Notes: generated from the letters alone by a model not told the origin. Counted from the first letter of the stretch, positions 26,482-34,510 are shown. The stretch: 52,984 bases of DNA from CAZIOH01 sp964540815 (GCA_964540815.1 CAZIOH010000043.1:1-52984), one strand, 5' to 3'. A program made the numbers and translations.

Positions 26482-27684
26482 ATGCGTCTCGCTGGCTACG
26501 TCGTGCTCGAGATCTCCCTCGCGAGCGGGCTGGTCCTCGGGGCCGGATACCTCGGCGCCCGCGGGCTCGGGCAATGGCGGGCGTCCCAGCTTCGAACGAG
26601 GCGGGCGTCGACGTCGACTTCTGCGTCGGCTCCGGCTCCAGCTCCCGCCGTGAGCGCCGAGGGCCGCCCGATCGGCGCGGAGCCGCGCCATCCCACGGCG
26701 CCCGCCGGGGCCGCGGCCCACGCGACCGCCTTGCCGCGGCGTCAGGATCTCTCGATGGACGCGCCGAGCTGGGAGGCGACCTCCCGGGGCGCGGCCGGCG
26801 CCTCGGCGGCGGGGGCCATGGACGCGCCCGGGACGTTCCTCGGGATGTCGGACGACATCCTGATCGCCCGCATGCGCACGCAGCCGGTCAAGGGCCTGAA
26901 GCTGAACCGGGGTGGCTCGTCGCTGTCGTTCCGGGTGGACTTCGCGGACGGCTCGCGCGCGGCCTGGAAGCCGGCCCAGACCAACACCCAGACCATCCCC
27001 CGCAAGGAGGTGGCGGCCTACCGCCTCAACCGCCTGCTCGGCCTCAACGTGGTGCCGCCGGCCACCCCGCGCGCGCTGACCAAGGAGGAGCTGTTCGGGC
27101 TCCTGCATCCCGATTCGCTGCCCGCGCTCGGGCGCATTCGCGCCGAGACCATCGTGGGCCCGAATGGGATGATCTCGGGGGCCGCGTCCTACTGGATTCC
27201 GGTCATCAAGGACTCCAAGTTCGACACGCCGGCCGGGCACCAGCAGGTCGCCGCCTGGCTGACCCAGGGTGAGCCGATGCCCTTCAGCGAACGCCCGATG
27301 CTCGCGCAGCTCTCGACCATGGCGCTCTTCGACTTCCTCACCGCCAACCCCGATCGCCACTCGGGCGGGAACATGAAGACCTCCGAGGATGGGAGCCTGC
27401 TCTACTTCATGGACAACACCATGTCGTTCTTCCTCGAGCCCGAGGGCACCGAGAAGAACCGCGCCATCCTGCTCCACGTGCAGCGGTTCTCGCGCCGTCT
27501 GGTCGAGGCGCTGCCGCGGCTCACGTTCTCCACCCTGCAGGCGCTGATGCGCGATGACGACGGCGCCGAGTTGCTCACCTTGCCCGAGGTGCGCACCCTG
27601 GTGCAGCGGCGGGAGCTCGTGGCGGGGTATGTGCGTGGGCTGATTCGCCAGTACGGGGAGGCGGAGATCCTCTGCTTCCCCTGA
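26482..27684 (+). CDS. Membrane-anchored Fam20-like secretory-pathway-type protein kinase
   Basis: Predicted 400 residues. One membrane helix (about 5-28) and an Ala/Ser/Pro linker (to about 115) tether a C-terminal kinase-like domain (about 135-395). It has the Fam20/VLK/HipA-type landmarks: Lys163 in AWKPAQTNTQ, Glu176 in RKEVAAYRLNRLLGLNVVPP, the catalytic Asp291 in TANPDRHSGGN and metal-binding Asp311 in YFMDNTMSFF. In animals the family phosphorylates secreted proteins or sugars in the Golgi lumen. The topology predicts a periplasmic domain, where ATP is scarce, so nucleotide source or the true activity is open. Start ATG 26482 lacks a strong Shine-Dalgarno. Domain call confident; substrate unknown. 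Confidence 0.8.
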   Translation: MRLAGYVVLEISLASGLVLGAGYLGARGLGQWRASQLRTRRASTSTSASAPAPAPAVSAEGRPIGAEPRHPTAPAGAAAHATALPRRQDLSMDAPSWEATSRGAAGASAAGAMDAPGTFLGMSDDILIARMRTQPVKGLKLNRGGSSLSFRVDFADGSRAAWKPAQTNTQTIPRKEVAAYRLNRLLGLNVVPPATPRALTKEELFGLLHPDSLPALGRIRAETIVGPNGMISGAASYWIPVIKDSKFDTPAGHQQVAAWLTQGEPMPFSERPMLAQLSTMALFDFLTANPDRHSGGNMKTSEDGSLLYFMDNTMSFFLEPEGTEKNRAILLHVQRFSRRLVEALPRLTFSTLQALMRDDDGAELLTLPEVRTLVQRRELVAGYVRGLIRQYGEAEILCFP

Positions 27685-27696
27685 CGACCGGCGCCG

Positions 27697-28968
27697 TCAT
27701 CCGGCGAGCTCGGGGCTTGGCTTCGCCCCGGGCCTCACACCCGGCTCGCCCTCGGCAGGGTCGTCGCGCTCGTACATGCGGAGGAGCGCGAGGAAGAGGG
27801 ACACCACCAGCGGGCCGATCAGCAAGCCCACCCCTCCGAACGCGCCGAGGCCGCCGATGAGCGCGAAGAACACCACCGCCCCCTGCATCTCCATCCCGGC
27901 CTTGATGAGGAAAGGCTTGATCAGGTTGTCCACGAGGCCCACCACCAGCACCCCCCACAGGGCCAGAAACAGGGCCGAATACGGATGGCCGGTCATCAGC
28001 AACAGCGCGGCCGCCGCGACGCAGACCGCCCCCGCCCCGATGGCCGGTATGAACGCCACGAAGAACGTGACGCCGGCGAAGAAGACCGGATGCGGGACCC
28101 GGAAGACGAGGTACCCGGCGAGCGCCGCCATGGCCTGGACCGCCGAGGTGATCACGGTCGAGACCACCACGGCGAACGACACGCGCTTGAACTCCGACAG
28201 CAACTCCTGGGTCTGGCCGGGTCGCAGCGGCGACACGCGGTCGAGCCACCGCACGAGGTCGTCCCCCTCGACCAGGAAGAAGTAGAGGGCCACGAGCATC
28301 ATGGCCGCCTGGAACACCAGGGAGCCCATGGCCGAGAGCGTGCTTCCCACCAGCGAGGCGGCCTTCCCGCCCCGCGCCGTGACCTGCTCCTGGAGCCGCG
28401 CCGCCAGGGCCTGGCGCTGGTTTCCCGGTGAGGTGCCTGTCCCCTCGAGAGGCTCGGCCGGTCCCTTGGCTGGCGCGCTGGCCGGCCCGCCCGTCGCGGG
28501 CGAGCCTTGGACCCGCGCCGGGCCCGGCTGTCCGCCCGACTCTCGTCCGCTCGGGGCCATGCCGGGAGCAGGGCCGGGAGCCTGCCCGAGCGCTTCGTGC
28601 GCCAGTTTCTGAAGGGGCCTCGGCAGGTGACGAACCAGGCCGCCCGTCCCCTCGCTGTGCAAGGTGTCCGTCAGCAGGCGGACGCCCGCGGCGCCCTCCT
28701 CGAGGGCGAAGGCCGAGAAGGCCACGAGGGGACCCACCACCACCGCGACCACCCCCACCACGAACAGGATCGCCGAGAGACTTCGCCGCCTCCAGAGGCG
28801 CGCCGCCAGCCACAGGTGCGCGGGCCACACGATCCCGGCCAGCACCGCGGCCAGGAACAGCGCGGTGGCGATGGGCCGCGCCACCAACGCCAGCAGGACG
28901 GTGGCCAGGAGCAGCAGGACCAAGAGAAAGCGTCTGGCGGTCCGACCAGTTCGATTGGGCGAGGTCAC
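27697..28968 (-). CDS. AI-2E family transporter (permease)
   Basis: Predicted 423 residues with about eight hydrophobic segments, the normal plan of the AI-2E/YdiK-like exporter family. Two N-terminal helices precede a long extra-membrane region (about 100-205) that here is expanded by Pro/Gly/Ala-rich low complexity. The C-terminal block has PVFFAGVTFFVAFIPAIGAGA and GLVDNLIKPFLIKAGME, a family hallmark. Substrates vary; annotation as an autoinducer exporter should not be read literally. GTG 28968 is the start; no clear ribosome site. Convergent with the Fam20-like gene, 12 bases apart. Confidence 0.88.
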   Translation of the reverse strand: MTSPNRTGRTARRFLLVLLLLATVLLALVARPIATALFLAAVLAGIVWPAHLWLAARLWRRRSLSAILFVVGVVAVVVGPLVAFSAFALEEGAAGVRLLTDTLHSEGTGGLVRHLPRPLQKLAHEALGQAPGPAPGMAPSGRESGGQPGPARVQGSPATGGPASAPAKGPAEPLEGTGTSPGNQRQALAARLQEQVTARGGKAASLVGSTLSAMGSLVFQAAMMLVALYFFLVEGDDLVRWLDRVSPLRPGQTQELLSEFKRVSFAVVVSTVITSAVQAMAALAGYLVFRVPHPVFFAGVTFFVAFIPAIGAGAVCVAAAALLLMTGHPYSALFLALWGVLVVGLVDNLIKPFLIKAGMEMQGAVVFFALIGGLGAFGGVGLLIGPLVVSLFLALLRMYERDDPAEGEPGVRPGAKPSPELAG

Positions 28969-29017
28969 AGGCGGAGGCTACCTGACGATCGTGGTCGCGG
29001 CGGCGCGCCGATCGCTT

Positions 29018-29043
29018 CCAAATTGGATCTCCCAAAAAATGGG
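29018..29043. promoter_or_regulatory. AT-rich paired inverted repeats upstream of the bufferin operon
   Basis: CCAAATTGG (29018-29026) and CCCAAAAAATGGG (29031-29043) are two small inverted repeats in the least GC-rich part of the 197-base region ahead of bufA. They are the most plausible place for promoter or regulator contacts in an otherwise very GC-rich neighbourhood; no -35/-10 pair could be assigned. Confidence 0.4.
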
Positions 29044-29067
29044 GGCGTAGTACCGTAACGGCCGGAG

Positions 29068-29088
29068 GTGACTGGCGTATCCAGTCAC
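29068..29088. promoter_or_regulatory. Perfect palindrome ahead of bufA (candidate operator)
   Basis: GTGACTGG and CCAGTCAC form perfect 8-base arms around the spacer CGTAT, 78 bases before the bufA ATG. Size and symmetry fit a dimeric repressor or activator site, or a 5' UTR hairpin if transcription starts upstream. No regulator gene is adjacent, so the binding protein is unknown. Confidence 0.55.
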
Positions 29089-29165
29089 GAGCCCCCGGAC
29101 GGGCCGGACGCGGTTCGGCTCTCCGGGATACTGACCGAAAAATCCGTCTCACGAAGGAGAAGAGC

Positions 29166-29432
29166 ATGACGATCAAAGGTGCCAAGGGTGCGATCATTGC
29201 GGCGTCGGTTGCGGGTCTGTTTTCTGCGGGGGTCGCGGGGATTCCCGTGGCCAAGGCCGGCGGCGAGCAGGTGAGCTGCGACGGCGTGAACGCCTGTAAA
29301 GGCAAGGGCGGCTGCAAGAGCGCCAGCAACGCGTGCGCCGGCAAGAACGGCTGCAAGGGGCAGGGCCACGTCATGATGTCGAAGGAGGACTGCAAGGCCA
29401 AGGGCGGCAAGGTCCTCGAGCCGAAGAAGTAG
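29166..29432 (+). CDS. bufA: Bufferin-type RiPP precursor (BufA2-like, secreted Cys-rich peptide)
   Basis: Predicted 88 residues. A signal peptide of about 31 residues (AAIIAASV-like hydrophobic core ending AKA) is followed by a Cys-rich core with six Cys at 38, 44, 50, 57, 63 and 76: CDGVNACKG, GGCKSASNACAGKNGCKGQG, then MSKEDCKAKGG. This CxGxNxCKG repeat matches the BufA2-type bufferins, ribosomal peptides whose Cys are modified to thio-oxazoles by an MNIO enzyme and which bind copper in the periplasm. AAGGAGAAG before ATG 29166 is a strong ribosome site. Operon with bufB and bufC. Family call from motif and context; copper role is knowledge of the family, not seen here. Confidence 0.85.
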   Translation: MTIKGAKGAIIAASVAGLFSAGVAGIPVAKAGGEQVSCDGVNACKGKGGCKSASNACAGKNGCKGQGHVMMSKEDCKAKGGKVLEPKK

Positions 29433-29462
29433 GTCTCCGAGGACCTGGACTCAGGACCTCGA

Positions 29463-29490
29463 CTCGGGGACCTGGCCGCGGGTCCCCGAG
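29463..29490 (+). promoter_or_regulatory. Strong hairpin between bufA and bufB
   Basis: CTCGGGGACC (29463-29472) and GGTCCCCGAG (29481-29490) are perfect 10-base arms around an 8-base loop, starting about 30 bases after the bufA stop. Without a T-tract it is more likely a partial terminator or RNA-stabiliser, which would keep precursor mRNA in excess of the maturation genes, than a full terminator. It is followed by the bufB ribosome site (GAGGAG). Confidence 0.6.
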
Positions 29491-29513
29491 CTTCCCGACC
29501 CGAGAGGAGCGCC

Positions 29514-30467
29514 ATGCGGACACCACCACCTCCCACCTCGCCGAACCTCTTCCCGAATCTCGGGCACGGGCTCGGGCTGCGTCGCGAGCACTACCGCCAG
29601 GTGGTCGCGGAGCGCCCCCGTGGGGTCGACTGGTTCGAGGTCATCTCAGAGAACTTCATGGTCCCCGGGGGCAACCCGCGGCGCGTGCTCGAGGCGGTGC
29701 GCCGAGACTACCCGGTGGTCCTGCATGGCGTGTCCCTGTCCGTCGGATCGCCCGATCCGCTGGATGCGGACTACCTCGGGCAACTGGACGCGCTGGCCCG
29801 CGCGGTCGAGCCCGCGTGGATCTCGGATCACCTGTGCTTCGGCAGCGCGCACGGGATCTTCGCCCACGACCTGCTGCCGCTGCCCTACACCGAGGCCATG
29901 CTCGCGCGGGTGGTCGCGCGCGTGGAGGCGGTGCAGCAGCGACTCGGGCGCCGGATCCTGCTCGAGAACCCTTCGAGCTACCTGCAGTGGAAGGACGCCG
30001 AGCTCACGGAGTGGGAGTTCCTGGCCGAGGTGGCCCGCCGGGCCGACTGCGGGATCTTGCTCGACGTGAACAACGTGTTCGTGAGCGCGCACAACCACGG
30101 ATTCGACGCGCGCGGGTACATCGACGCGATGCCGGCCGAGCGGGTGGGGCAGATCCACCTCGCTGGTCACAGCGTCGAAGGTGCCCTGCGCATCGACACC
30201 CACGACGACCACGTCTGCGCCGAGGTGTGGGAGCTCTACGGCTACACCGTCTCGAAGCTGGGGTTGCGCGCGGCCATGATCGAGTGGGACGACGCCGTCC
30301 CGGCCTTCGAGGTCCTCGGCGAGGAGCTCGGTCGGGTGCAGGCGGTCGAGGCCGAGGCCGAGGCCGATGCCGATGCCGATGCCGCTTCGCGCGCCGGCGC
30401 GACCAGGCGGGCCGCGCATCCCGTCCCCGCCGGTGGCCCCGGGAAGGTCGAGCGCCGTGCCGTCTGA
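29514..30467 (+). CDS. bufB: DUF692/MNIO-family bufferin maturase
   Basis: Predicted 317 residues, multinuclear non-heme iron oxidase family (same family as methanobactin MbnB), which converts Cys of the precursor into heterocycles. Candidate metal ligands are in LHGVSLSVGS (His71), ISDHLCFGSAHG (His106), LLENPSSY (Glu151), LLDVNNVFVSAHNHG (Asp184, His193/195), QIHLAGHS (His215, His219), DTHDDH and IEWDD. GAGGAG seven bases upstream supports ATG 29514. The last 40 residues are a non-conserved tail of alternating Glu/Ala then Asp/Ala, encoded by a hexamer repeat. It overlaps bufC by 11 bases. Confidence 0.9.
   Translation: MRTPPPPTSPNLFPNLGHGLGLRREHYRQVVAERPRGVDWFEVISENFMVPGGNPRRVLEAVRRDYPVVLHGVSLSVGSPDPLDADYLGQLDALARAVEPAWISDHLCFGSAHGIFAHDLLPLPYTEAMLARVVARVEAVQQRLGRRILLENPSSYLQWKDAELTEWEFLAEVARRADCGILLDVNNVFVSAHNHGFDARGYIDAMPAERVGQIHLAGHSVEGALRIDTHDDHVCAEVWELYGYTVSKLGLRAAMIEWDDAVPAFEVLGEELGRVQAVEAEAEADADADAASRAGATRRAAHPVPAGGPGKVERRAV
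30348..30383 (+). repeat. Hexanucleotide tandem repeat in the bufB tail
   Basis: Six in-frame units, three GAGGCC and three GATGCC, encode EAEAEA then DADADA at the bufB C-terminus. Copy-number change keeps the frame and would only alter the tail length. Confidence 0.9.
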
Positions 30468-31404
30468 AGATTCCACCGGGCCGCGTGGGCCGGCCGAGCA
30501 GGCAGGCCTGGATGCCGGCATGGCGGCCCTCATGGCCCTCGTCACCGGCCTCGACTTCGGCGCGCCTCCCGGCGCTCCGGCCGACTGGGTGGTGAGCGAC
30601 GCGCGCGCCAGCGCCGAGGAGCGCGTCGGGGTCTACCGCTACATGTACGGCGCGCGGCTGGTGGATGCGCTCGAATCCCAGTTCCCGTGCGTGGCCGCCG
30701 CGCTCGGCGCCGGTGCCTTCGCCTCCGCCGCCCGGAGCTACCTCGGGCGACATCCGTCGCGCAATCCGTCGATGCGCGCGCTCGGTCGGCGGCTGGCGGA
30801 ACACCTCCGCTCGGAGCACTCCCCGGTCGAGCCGGAGGTGCGCGCGGCGCTCGGCGATCTCGCCGAGCTCGAATGGGCGCGCGCCGACGTCTTCGACGCC
30901 CCGGACGAGGAGCTGGTCACTGTCGATTTCCTGCGGGCGCAGCCGCCGGAGGCGTTCACCGCCTGGTGGTTGACGCGCATCCAGGCGAGCCGCCTCGTGA
31001 CCGTGGACCACCCGATCGCGTCGTGGTGGGACGTGCTGTCGGCGCGGTCACGCGCCGCCACCACGAGCGGGGAGGGCGGTCCGGCCGCCCACGCGGATTC
31101 CGACCGGGGCTCGTGCGGCGCCGACCACGCCGACGCGGGTGGGGGCCCCGATGTCGGGCGCGTCGGGGCGCGACCAGGCCCGGGCCGCCAGACGATCCTT
31201 GTTTGGCGCGAGGGGGTCTCGGTCTTCCATCGCCCGGTCGATCCCCGGGAGGAACGGGCGCTGCGCGCGCTCGGCGACGGCACCACGCTCGCCGCGCTCT
31301 GCGATCCGCTGGCCGCCGAAACCGAGGACGAGGACGTGGACGTGGTCGTGCAGACCGTCTTTGGGTGGCTTTGGACCTGGGCAAAGGACGGCCTGCTGCG
31401 CTGA
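30457..31404 (+). CDS. bufC: DUF2063-family partner protein of the bufferin maturase
   Basis: Predicted 315 residues from GTG 30457, which has GGGAAGG nine bases upstream and overlaps the bufB stop. The N-terminal DUF2063 domain is visible in ERVGVYRYMYGARLVDALES followed by QFPCVAAALGAGAFASAARS and SRNPSMRALGRRLAEHL. It is described in databases as a putative DNA-binding domain, but in MNIO operons it acts as the obligate partner that presents the precursor to the iron enzyme. A Gly/Ala/Asp-rich linker (about 195-240) joins it to a C-terminal domain ending VQTVFGWLWTWAKDGL. Confidence 0.85.
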   Translation: MPSEDSTGPRGPAEQAGLDAGMAALMALVTGLDFGAPPGAPADWVVSDARASAEERVGVYRYMYGARLVDALESQFPCVAAALGAGAFASAARSYLGRHPSRNPSMRALGRRLAEHLRSEHSPVEPEVRAALGDLAELEWARADVFDAPDEELVTVDFLRAQPPEAFTAWWLTRIQASRLVTVDHPIASWWDVLSARSRAATTSGEGGPAAHADSDRGSCGADHADAGGGPDVGRVGARPGPGRQTILVWREGVSVFHRPVDPREERALRALGDGTTLAALCDPLAAETEDEDVDVVVQTVFGWLWTWAKDGLLR

Positions 31405-31459
31405 CGGCGCCGCCTCCCCGCGCGGCCGCCGGCCCCCATGCGCCGTGTCATGCCCGCGC

Positions 31460-31541
31460 GGCTCGCAGCCGAGCCAGCTCGCACAGCCGAGGGGCCTCGC
31501 ACAGCCGAGGGGGCCTCGCACAGCCGGAGGCCTCGCGCAGG
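31460..31541. repeat. Degenerate tandem repeat between bufC and the isomerase gene
   Basis: About four imperfect copies of an 17-19 base unit (CCTCGCACAGCCGAGGGG and variants, at about 31478, 31495, 31514 and 31531, with a partial copy from 31460) fill most of the 182-base space after bufC. Adjacent copies are self-complementary (CCTCG...CGAGG), so RNA hairpins are likely. There is no spacer sequence, so it is not a CRISPR array. Confidence 0.75.
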
Positions 31542-31586
31542 AAAGGTGGGCCGCCGCGGCCGAGTGCGGACACTGAACGCCAGGAT

Positions 31587-32564
31587 ATGATGACCCCGGC
31601 CATGCCCATGCAACCCCTCCCGCGCGATCCTCGGCAGTTGATCTTCCCCGGCACGGCCGCGCGGATGGGGCGGTCGACCTCGCTGTCCCCCGCCAACAGC
31701 CGGCTGGCGCACCTGTGCTACGGGCGCATCCGGCTCGACGCACGGCAGAGTCAGGTCAGCTTCGAGACGGGTGCGCGCGAGACCGCCCTGCTCTGCATGA
31801 AGCTCGGCCGCCAGTACGTCCCGGCGGCGGGTGAGCTCCCCACCGCCACCTGCACGGTCCGGGTCGACGGCCAGGCCCACGAGCTTCGGTTGCACGACGG
31901 CATCTACATCCCGCGCGACAGCCGGGTCGAGATCACGGTCCAGGTCGCCGAGGACGGAGGCGAGCTGGATCTGGTCGAGTGCGCCGCCGAGGTCGAGGGG
32001 CATTACCCGCTGCAGCTCGTGCGGTATGCCGAGACCGCCCAGGATCCCTCGCTGAAGTTCCGCGCCGGCGGCGCCGCCACCACCCGCGATCTCAACATCG
32101 TGATCGGCAAGAACGTCGAAGCCGGGCGGATCCTCGCGGGATTCACCCGCTCGCAGCCGGGGAACTGGACCAGCTGGCCCCCGCACGAGCACACGACCCT
32201 GCTCGAGGAGGTGTACGTCTACTACGACATGCCGCCGCCCGGCTTCGGCATCCAGATGGTGTACACCGAGCCGGGGAACCCCGAGTTCGTCGGGGTGGTC
32301 CGCGACGGGGATGCGGTCATCATGCCCTCTGGCTACCATCCGAACGTGGCGGCGCCTGGGCACTCCATCAACTTCGTCTGGATGATGGCGGCGCACCAGG
32401 AGCGAACCGATCGGCAGTTCGGCGTGGTCAACGTCCAGCCGGAGTTTGCCCAGGCCGGCAGCGGCCTCGAGGCCAGCCGCGCCGGGGCGTCGACGTCCCC
32501 CGTCCCTGCCACCGCCGCCTCGACGCCCGGGGGAGCCGGCCAGCCCCCCGGCCACACCCGATGA
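31587..32564 (+). CDS. IolB-family ketol-isomerase (likely replaces KduI)
   Basis: Predicted 325-residue cupin-type isomerase. The metal motif is SWPPHEHTTLLEEVYVYY (H-x-H and Glu) with a later His in MPSGYHPNVAAPGHS, matching 5-deoxy-glucuronate isomerase (IolB); the C-terminus (about 285-325) is Ala/Ser/Pro tail. Yet no myo-inositol gene is nearby; the next three genes are KduD, a KdgK-like kinase and KDPG aldolase, with ATGA coupling to KduD. So it likely isomerises 4-deoxy-L-threo-5-hexosulose uronate, the KduI reaction, and its gene product is inferred by context. ATG 31587 is used; ATG 31602 is a close alternative. Confidence 0.8.
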   Translation: MMTPAMPMQPLPRDPRQLIFPGTAARMGRSTSLSPANSRLAHLCYGRIRLDARQSQVSFETGARETALLCMKLGRQYVPAAGELPTATCTVRVDGQAHELRLHDGIYIPRDSRVEITVQVAEDGGELDLVECAAEVEGHYPLQLVRYAETAQDPSLKFRAGGAATTRDLNIVIGKNVEAGRILAGFTRSQPGNWTSWPPHEHTTLLEEVYVYYDMPPPGFGIQMVYTEPGNPEFVGVVRDGDAVIMPSGYHPNVAAPGHSINFVWMMAAHQERTDRQFGVVNVQPEFAQAGSGLEASRAGASTSPVPATAASTPGGAGQPPGHTR

Positions 32565-33322
32565 GCGCGGGGCTCTTTCGCCTCGACGGGAAGGTGGCGC
32601 TCGTGACCGGGGCCTCGGGTGGCATCGGCGGCGCGATCGCCGTGGCGCTGGCCGAGGCGGGCGCCGACGTGGCCTGCACGGGGAACACCCGTGCGCCCCG
32701 CGAGATCTGCGCCGCGGTCGGCGCGGCCGGCCGCCGGGCCCTCGCGCTGCAGGGCGATCTGGCCGATCCGGAGATCCCGCGGCGCTGGGTGGAGGCCACG
32801 GTGGGCGAGCTCGGGCGCATCGATGTGCTCGTGAACAACGCGGGCCTCATCCGTCGGGCACCCGCCATCGAGCACGCCGCGGAGGACTGGGCGCGCGTCC
32901 TCGACGTGAACCTCGGCAGCGTGTTCCGGCTATGCCAGCAGGCCGGGCGACACATGCTGGCCCAGCGCGCCGGCAAGATCGTCAACATCGCCTCGTTGCT
33001 GTCGTTCCAGGGCGGCATCAACGTCCCCGGGTACGCGGCCGCCAAGGGCGGGGTGGTGCAGCTGACCAAGGCCCTCGCCAACGAGTGGGCCGGCCAGGGC
33101 GTCAACGTGAACGCCATCGCCCCCGGGTACATCCGCACCGACAACACCCGGGCCTTGCAGGGCGATCCGGTCCGCGGCCGGCAGATCCTGGAGAGGATCC
33201 CGGCGGGACGCTGGGGAGACCCCGCCGATCTGGTGGGGGCGGCGGTGTTCTTGTGCGCGCAGGCGAGCGACTATGTCCACGGCCACGCGCTGGTCGTCGA
33301 CGGAGGCTGGATGGGACGATGA
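32561..33322 (+). CDS. kduD: 2-deoxy-D-gluconate 3-dehydrogenase / 2-keto-3-deoxygluconate-forming SDR
   Basis: Predicted 253 residues, strongly KduD-like. The cofactor loop TGASGGIGGAIAVALAEAG, NNAGLIRRAP, SLLSFQGGINVPGYAAAKGG (catalytic Tyr and Lys), VNAIAPGYIRTDNT, RIPAGRWGDPADL and VVDGGWMGR follow E. coli KduD closely. It reduces 3-deoxy-D-glycero-2,5-hexodiulosonate to 2-keto-3-deoxygluconate with NAD(P)H. ATG 32561 overlaps the isomerase stop, and its own stop overlaps the kinase start, both as ATGA, so the four genes are one operon. Confidence 0.93.
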   Translation: MSAGLFRLDGKVALVTGASGGIGGAIAVALAEAGADVACTGNTRAPREICAAVGAAGRRALALQGDLADPEIPRRWVEATVGELGRIDVLVNNAGLIRRAPAIEHAAEDWARVLDVNLGSVFRLCQQAGRHMLAQRAGKIVNIASLLSFQGGINVPGYAAAKGGVVQLTKALANEWAGQGVNVNAIAPGYIRTDNTRALQGDPVRGRQILERIPAGRWGDPADLVGAAVFLCAQASDYVHGHALVVDGGWMGR

Positions 33323-34419
33323 GCGAGCTGACGATCAAGGGTCCGGGGGAATGTCGCTTCGACGAGGTGAGCCTCGGCGAGGTCATGCTGCGGCTCGATC
33401 CCGGCGAGGGACGCATCCACACCACCCGGACGTTCGCCGCATGGGAGGGCGGCGGTGAATACAACGTCGCGCGCGGCCTGCGGCGGTGCTTCGGCCTGCG
33501 CACCGCCATCGTGACGGCCCTGGCCGACAACCCCATCGGGCGGCTGGTCGAGGACCTGATGCTGCAGGGAGGGGTGGATCTCTCCTACCTCAAGTGGATC
33601 AAGTACGACGGCGTCGGTCGCGACGTCCGCAACGGGCTCAACTTCACCGAGCGCGGCTTCGGCCCACGCGGGGGCGTGGGCTGCTCGGACCGTGGCCACA
33701 CCGCCATCGCGGACATGAAGCCCGGCGACATCCCGTGGGCGGAGCTCTTCGGCCCGGGGCAGGGCGCGCGCTGGCTGCACACCGGCGGCGTCTTCTGCGC
33801 GCTGTCGGCGGGAACACCGGCGGTGGCGCGCGCGGCGATGGAGGAGGCACGACGCAACGGGACCCGGATTTCCTACGATCTCAACTACCGGGATTCGCTG
33901 TGGCGTTCGATCGGCGGTCCGGATCGCGCGCGCGAGGTGAACCGCGCGCTCATGCCCCACGTGGATGTGCTGTTCGGGAACGAGGAGGACTTCTCGGCGG
34001 CGCTCGGCTTCCACGTCGAGGGGGTGGACGAGAAGTTCGGCGATCTCCCCACCGCCAGCTTCCGCAAGATGATCGGGGCGGTGGTCGAGGCGTTCCCGAA
34101 CATCTCGACGGTCGCGACCACCCTGCGCACCGCCCACTCCGCCACCCAGAATGGATGGGGTGCGATCTGTTACCACCAGGGGAAGTTCCACGAGGTCCCG
34201 CAGCGCAACGTCGAGATCCTCGATCGGGTGGGCGGCGGCGATTCGTTTGCCTCGGGCCTGATCTACGGGCTCCTCGCCGGCAAGGATCCCCAGTGGGCGC
34301 TCGAGTGCGGCGTCGCGCACGGCGCGCTCGCCATGTCGACCCCGGGCGACACCACCATGGCCTCGCTCGCCGAGGTGCAGAAGGCCATGAAGGGCCCCGG
34401 CGCCCGGATAGATCGTTGA
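33319..34419 (+). CDS. PfkB-family sugar kinase, likely 2-keto-3-deoxygluconate kinase
   Basis: Predicted 366 residues of the ribokinase/PfkB fold. Near the start SLGEVMLRLDPGEGRIHT, then WEGGGEYNVARGLRRCFG, and near the end LDRVGGGDSFASGLIYGL with the catalytic Asp. The sequence type (GEYNVARGLRR, NGLNFTERGFG, GCSDRG) is that of kinases found with kduD and KDPG aldolase in uronate clusters. It would form KDPG from 2-keto-3-deoxygluconate. Next gene eda follows after 91 bases. KdgK is the expected name, but substrate is from context. Confidence 0.88.
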   Translation: MSELTIKGPGECRFDEVSLGEVMLRLDPGEGRIHTTRTFAAWEGGGEYNVARGLRRCFGLRTAIVTALADNPIGRLVEDLMLQGGVDLSYLKWIKYDGVGRDVRNGLNFTERGFGPRGGVGCSDRGHTAIADMKPGDIPWAELFGPGQGARWLHTGGVFCALSAGTPAVARAAMEEARRNGTRISYDLNYRDSLWRSIGGPDRAREVNRALMPHVDVLFGNEEDFSAALGFHVEGVDEKFGDLPTASFRKMIGAVVEAFPNISTVATTLRTAHSATQNGWGAICYHQGKFHEVPQRNVEILDRVGGGDSFASGLIYGLLAGKDPQWALECGVAHGALAMSTPGDTTMASLAEVQKAMKGPGARIDR

Positions 34420-34510
34420 GCGTGCGCCGAGCTCACGGCGAGCTCGCGCAGAGCGCACGGCGAGTCGACCGCTCGACCACCACCGAACCCATCACCGAAG
34501 GGAAGACGAC

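Noticed and set aside
29514..31404. Methanobactin operon
   Set aside because: The precursor has a signal peptide and many Cys in bufferin-type repeats, and no MbnA-like short peptide or transporter is present.
31460..31541. CRISPR-like repeats
   Set aside because: Units are directly adjacent with no unique spacers and no cas genes nearby.
31587..32564. Myo-inositol catabolism role for the IolB-like gene
   Set aside because: No other iol gene is in the window and the operon partners belong to uronate breakdown.
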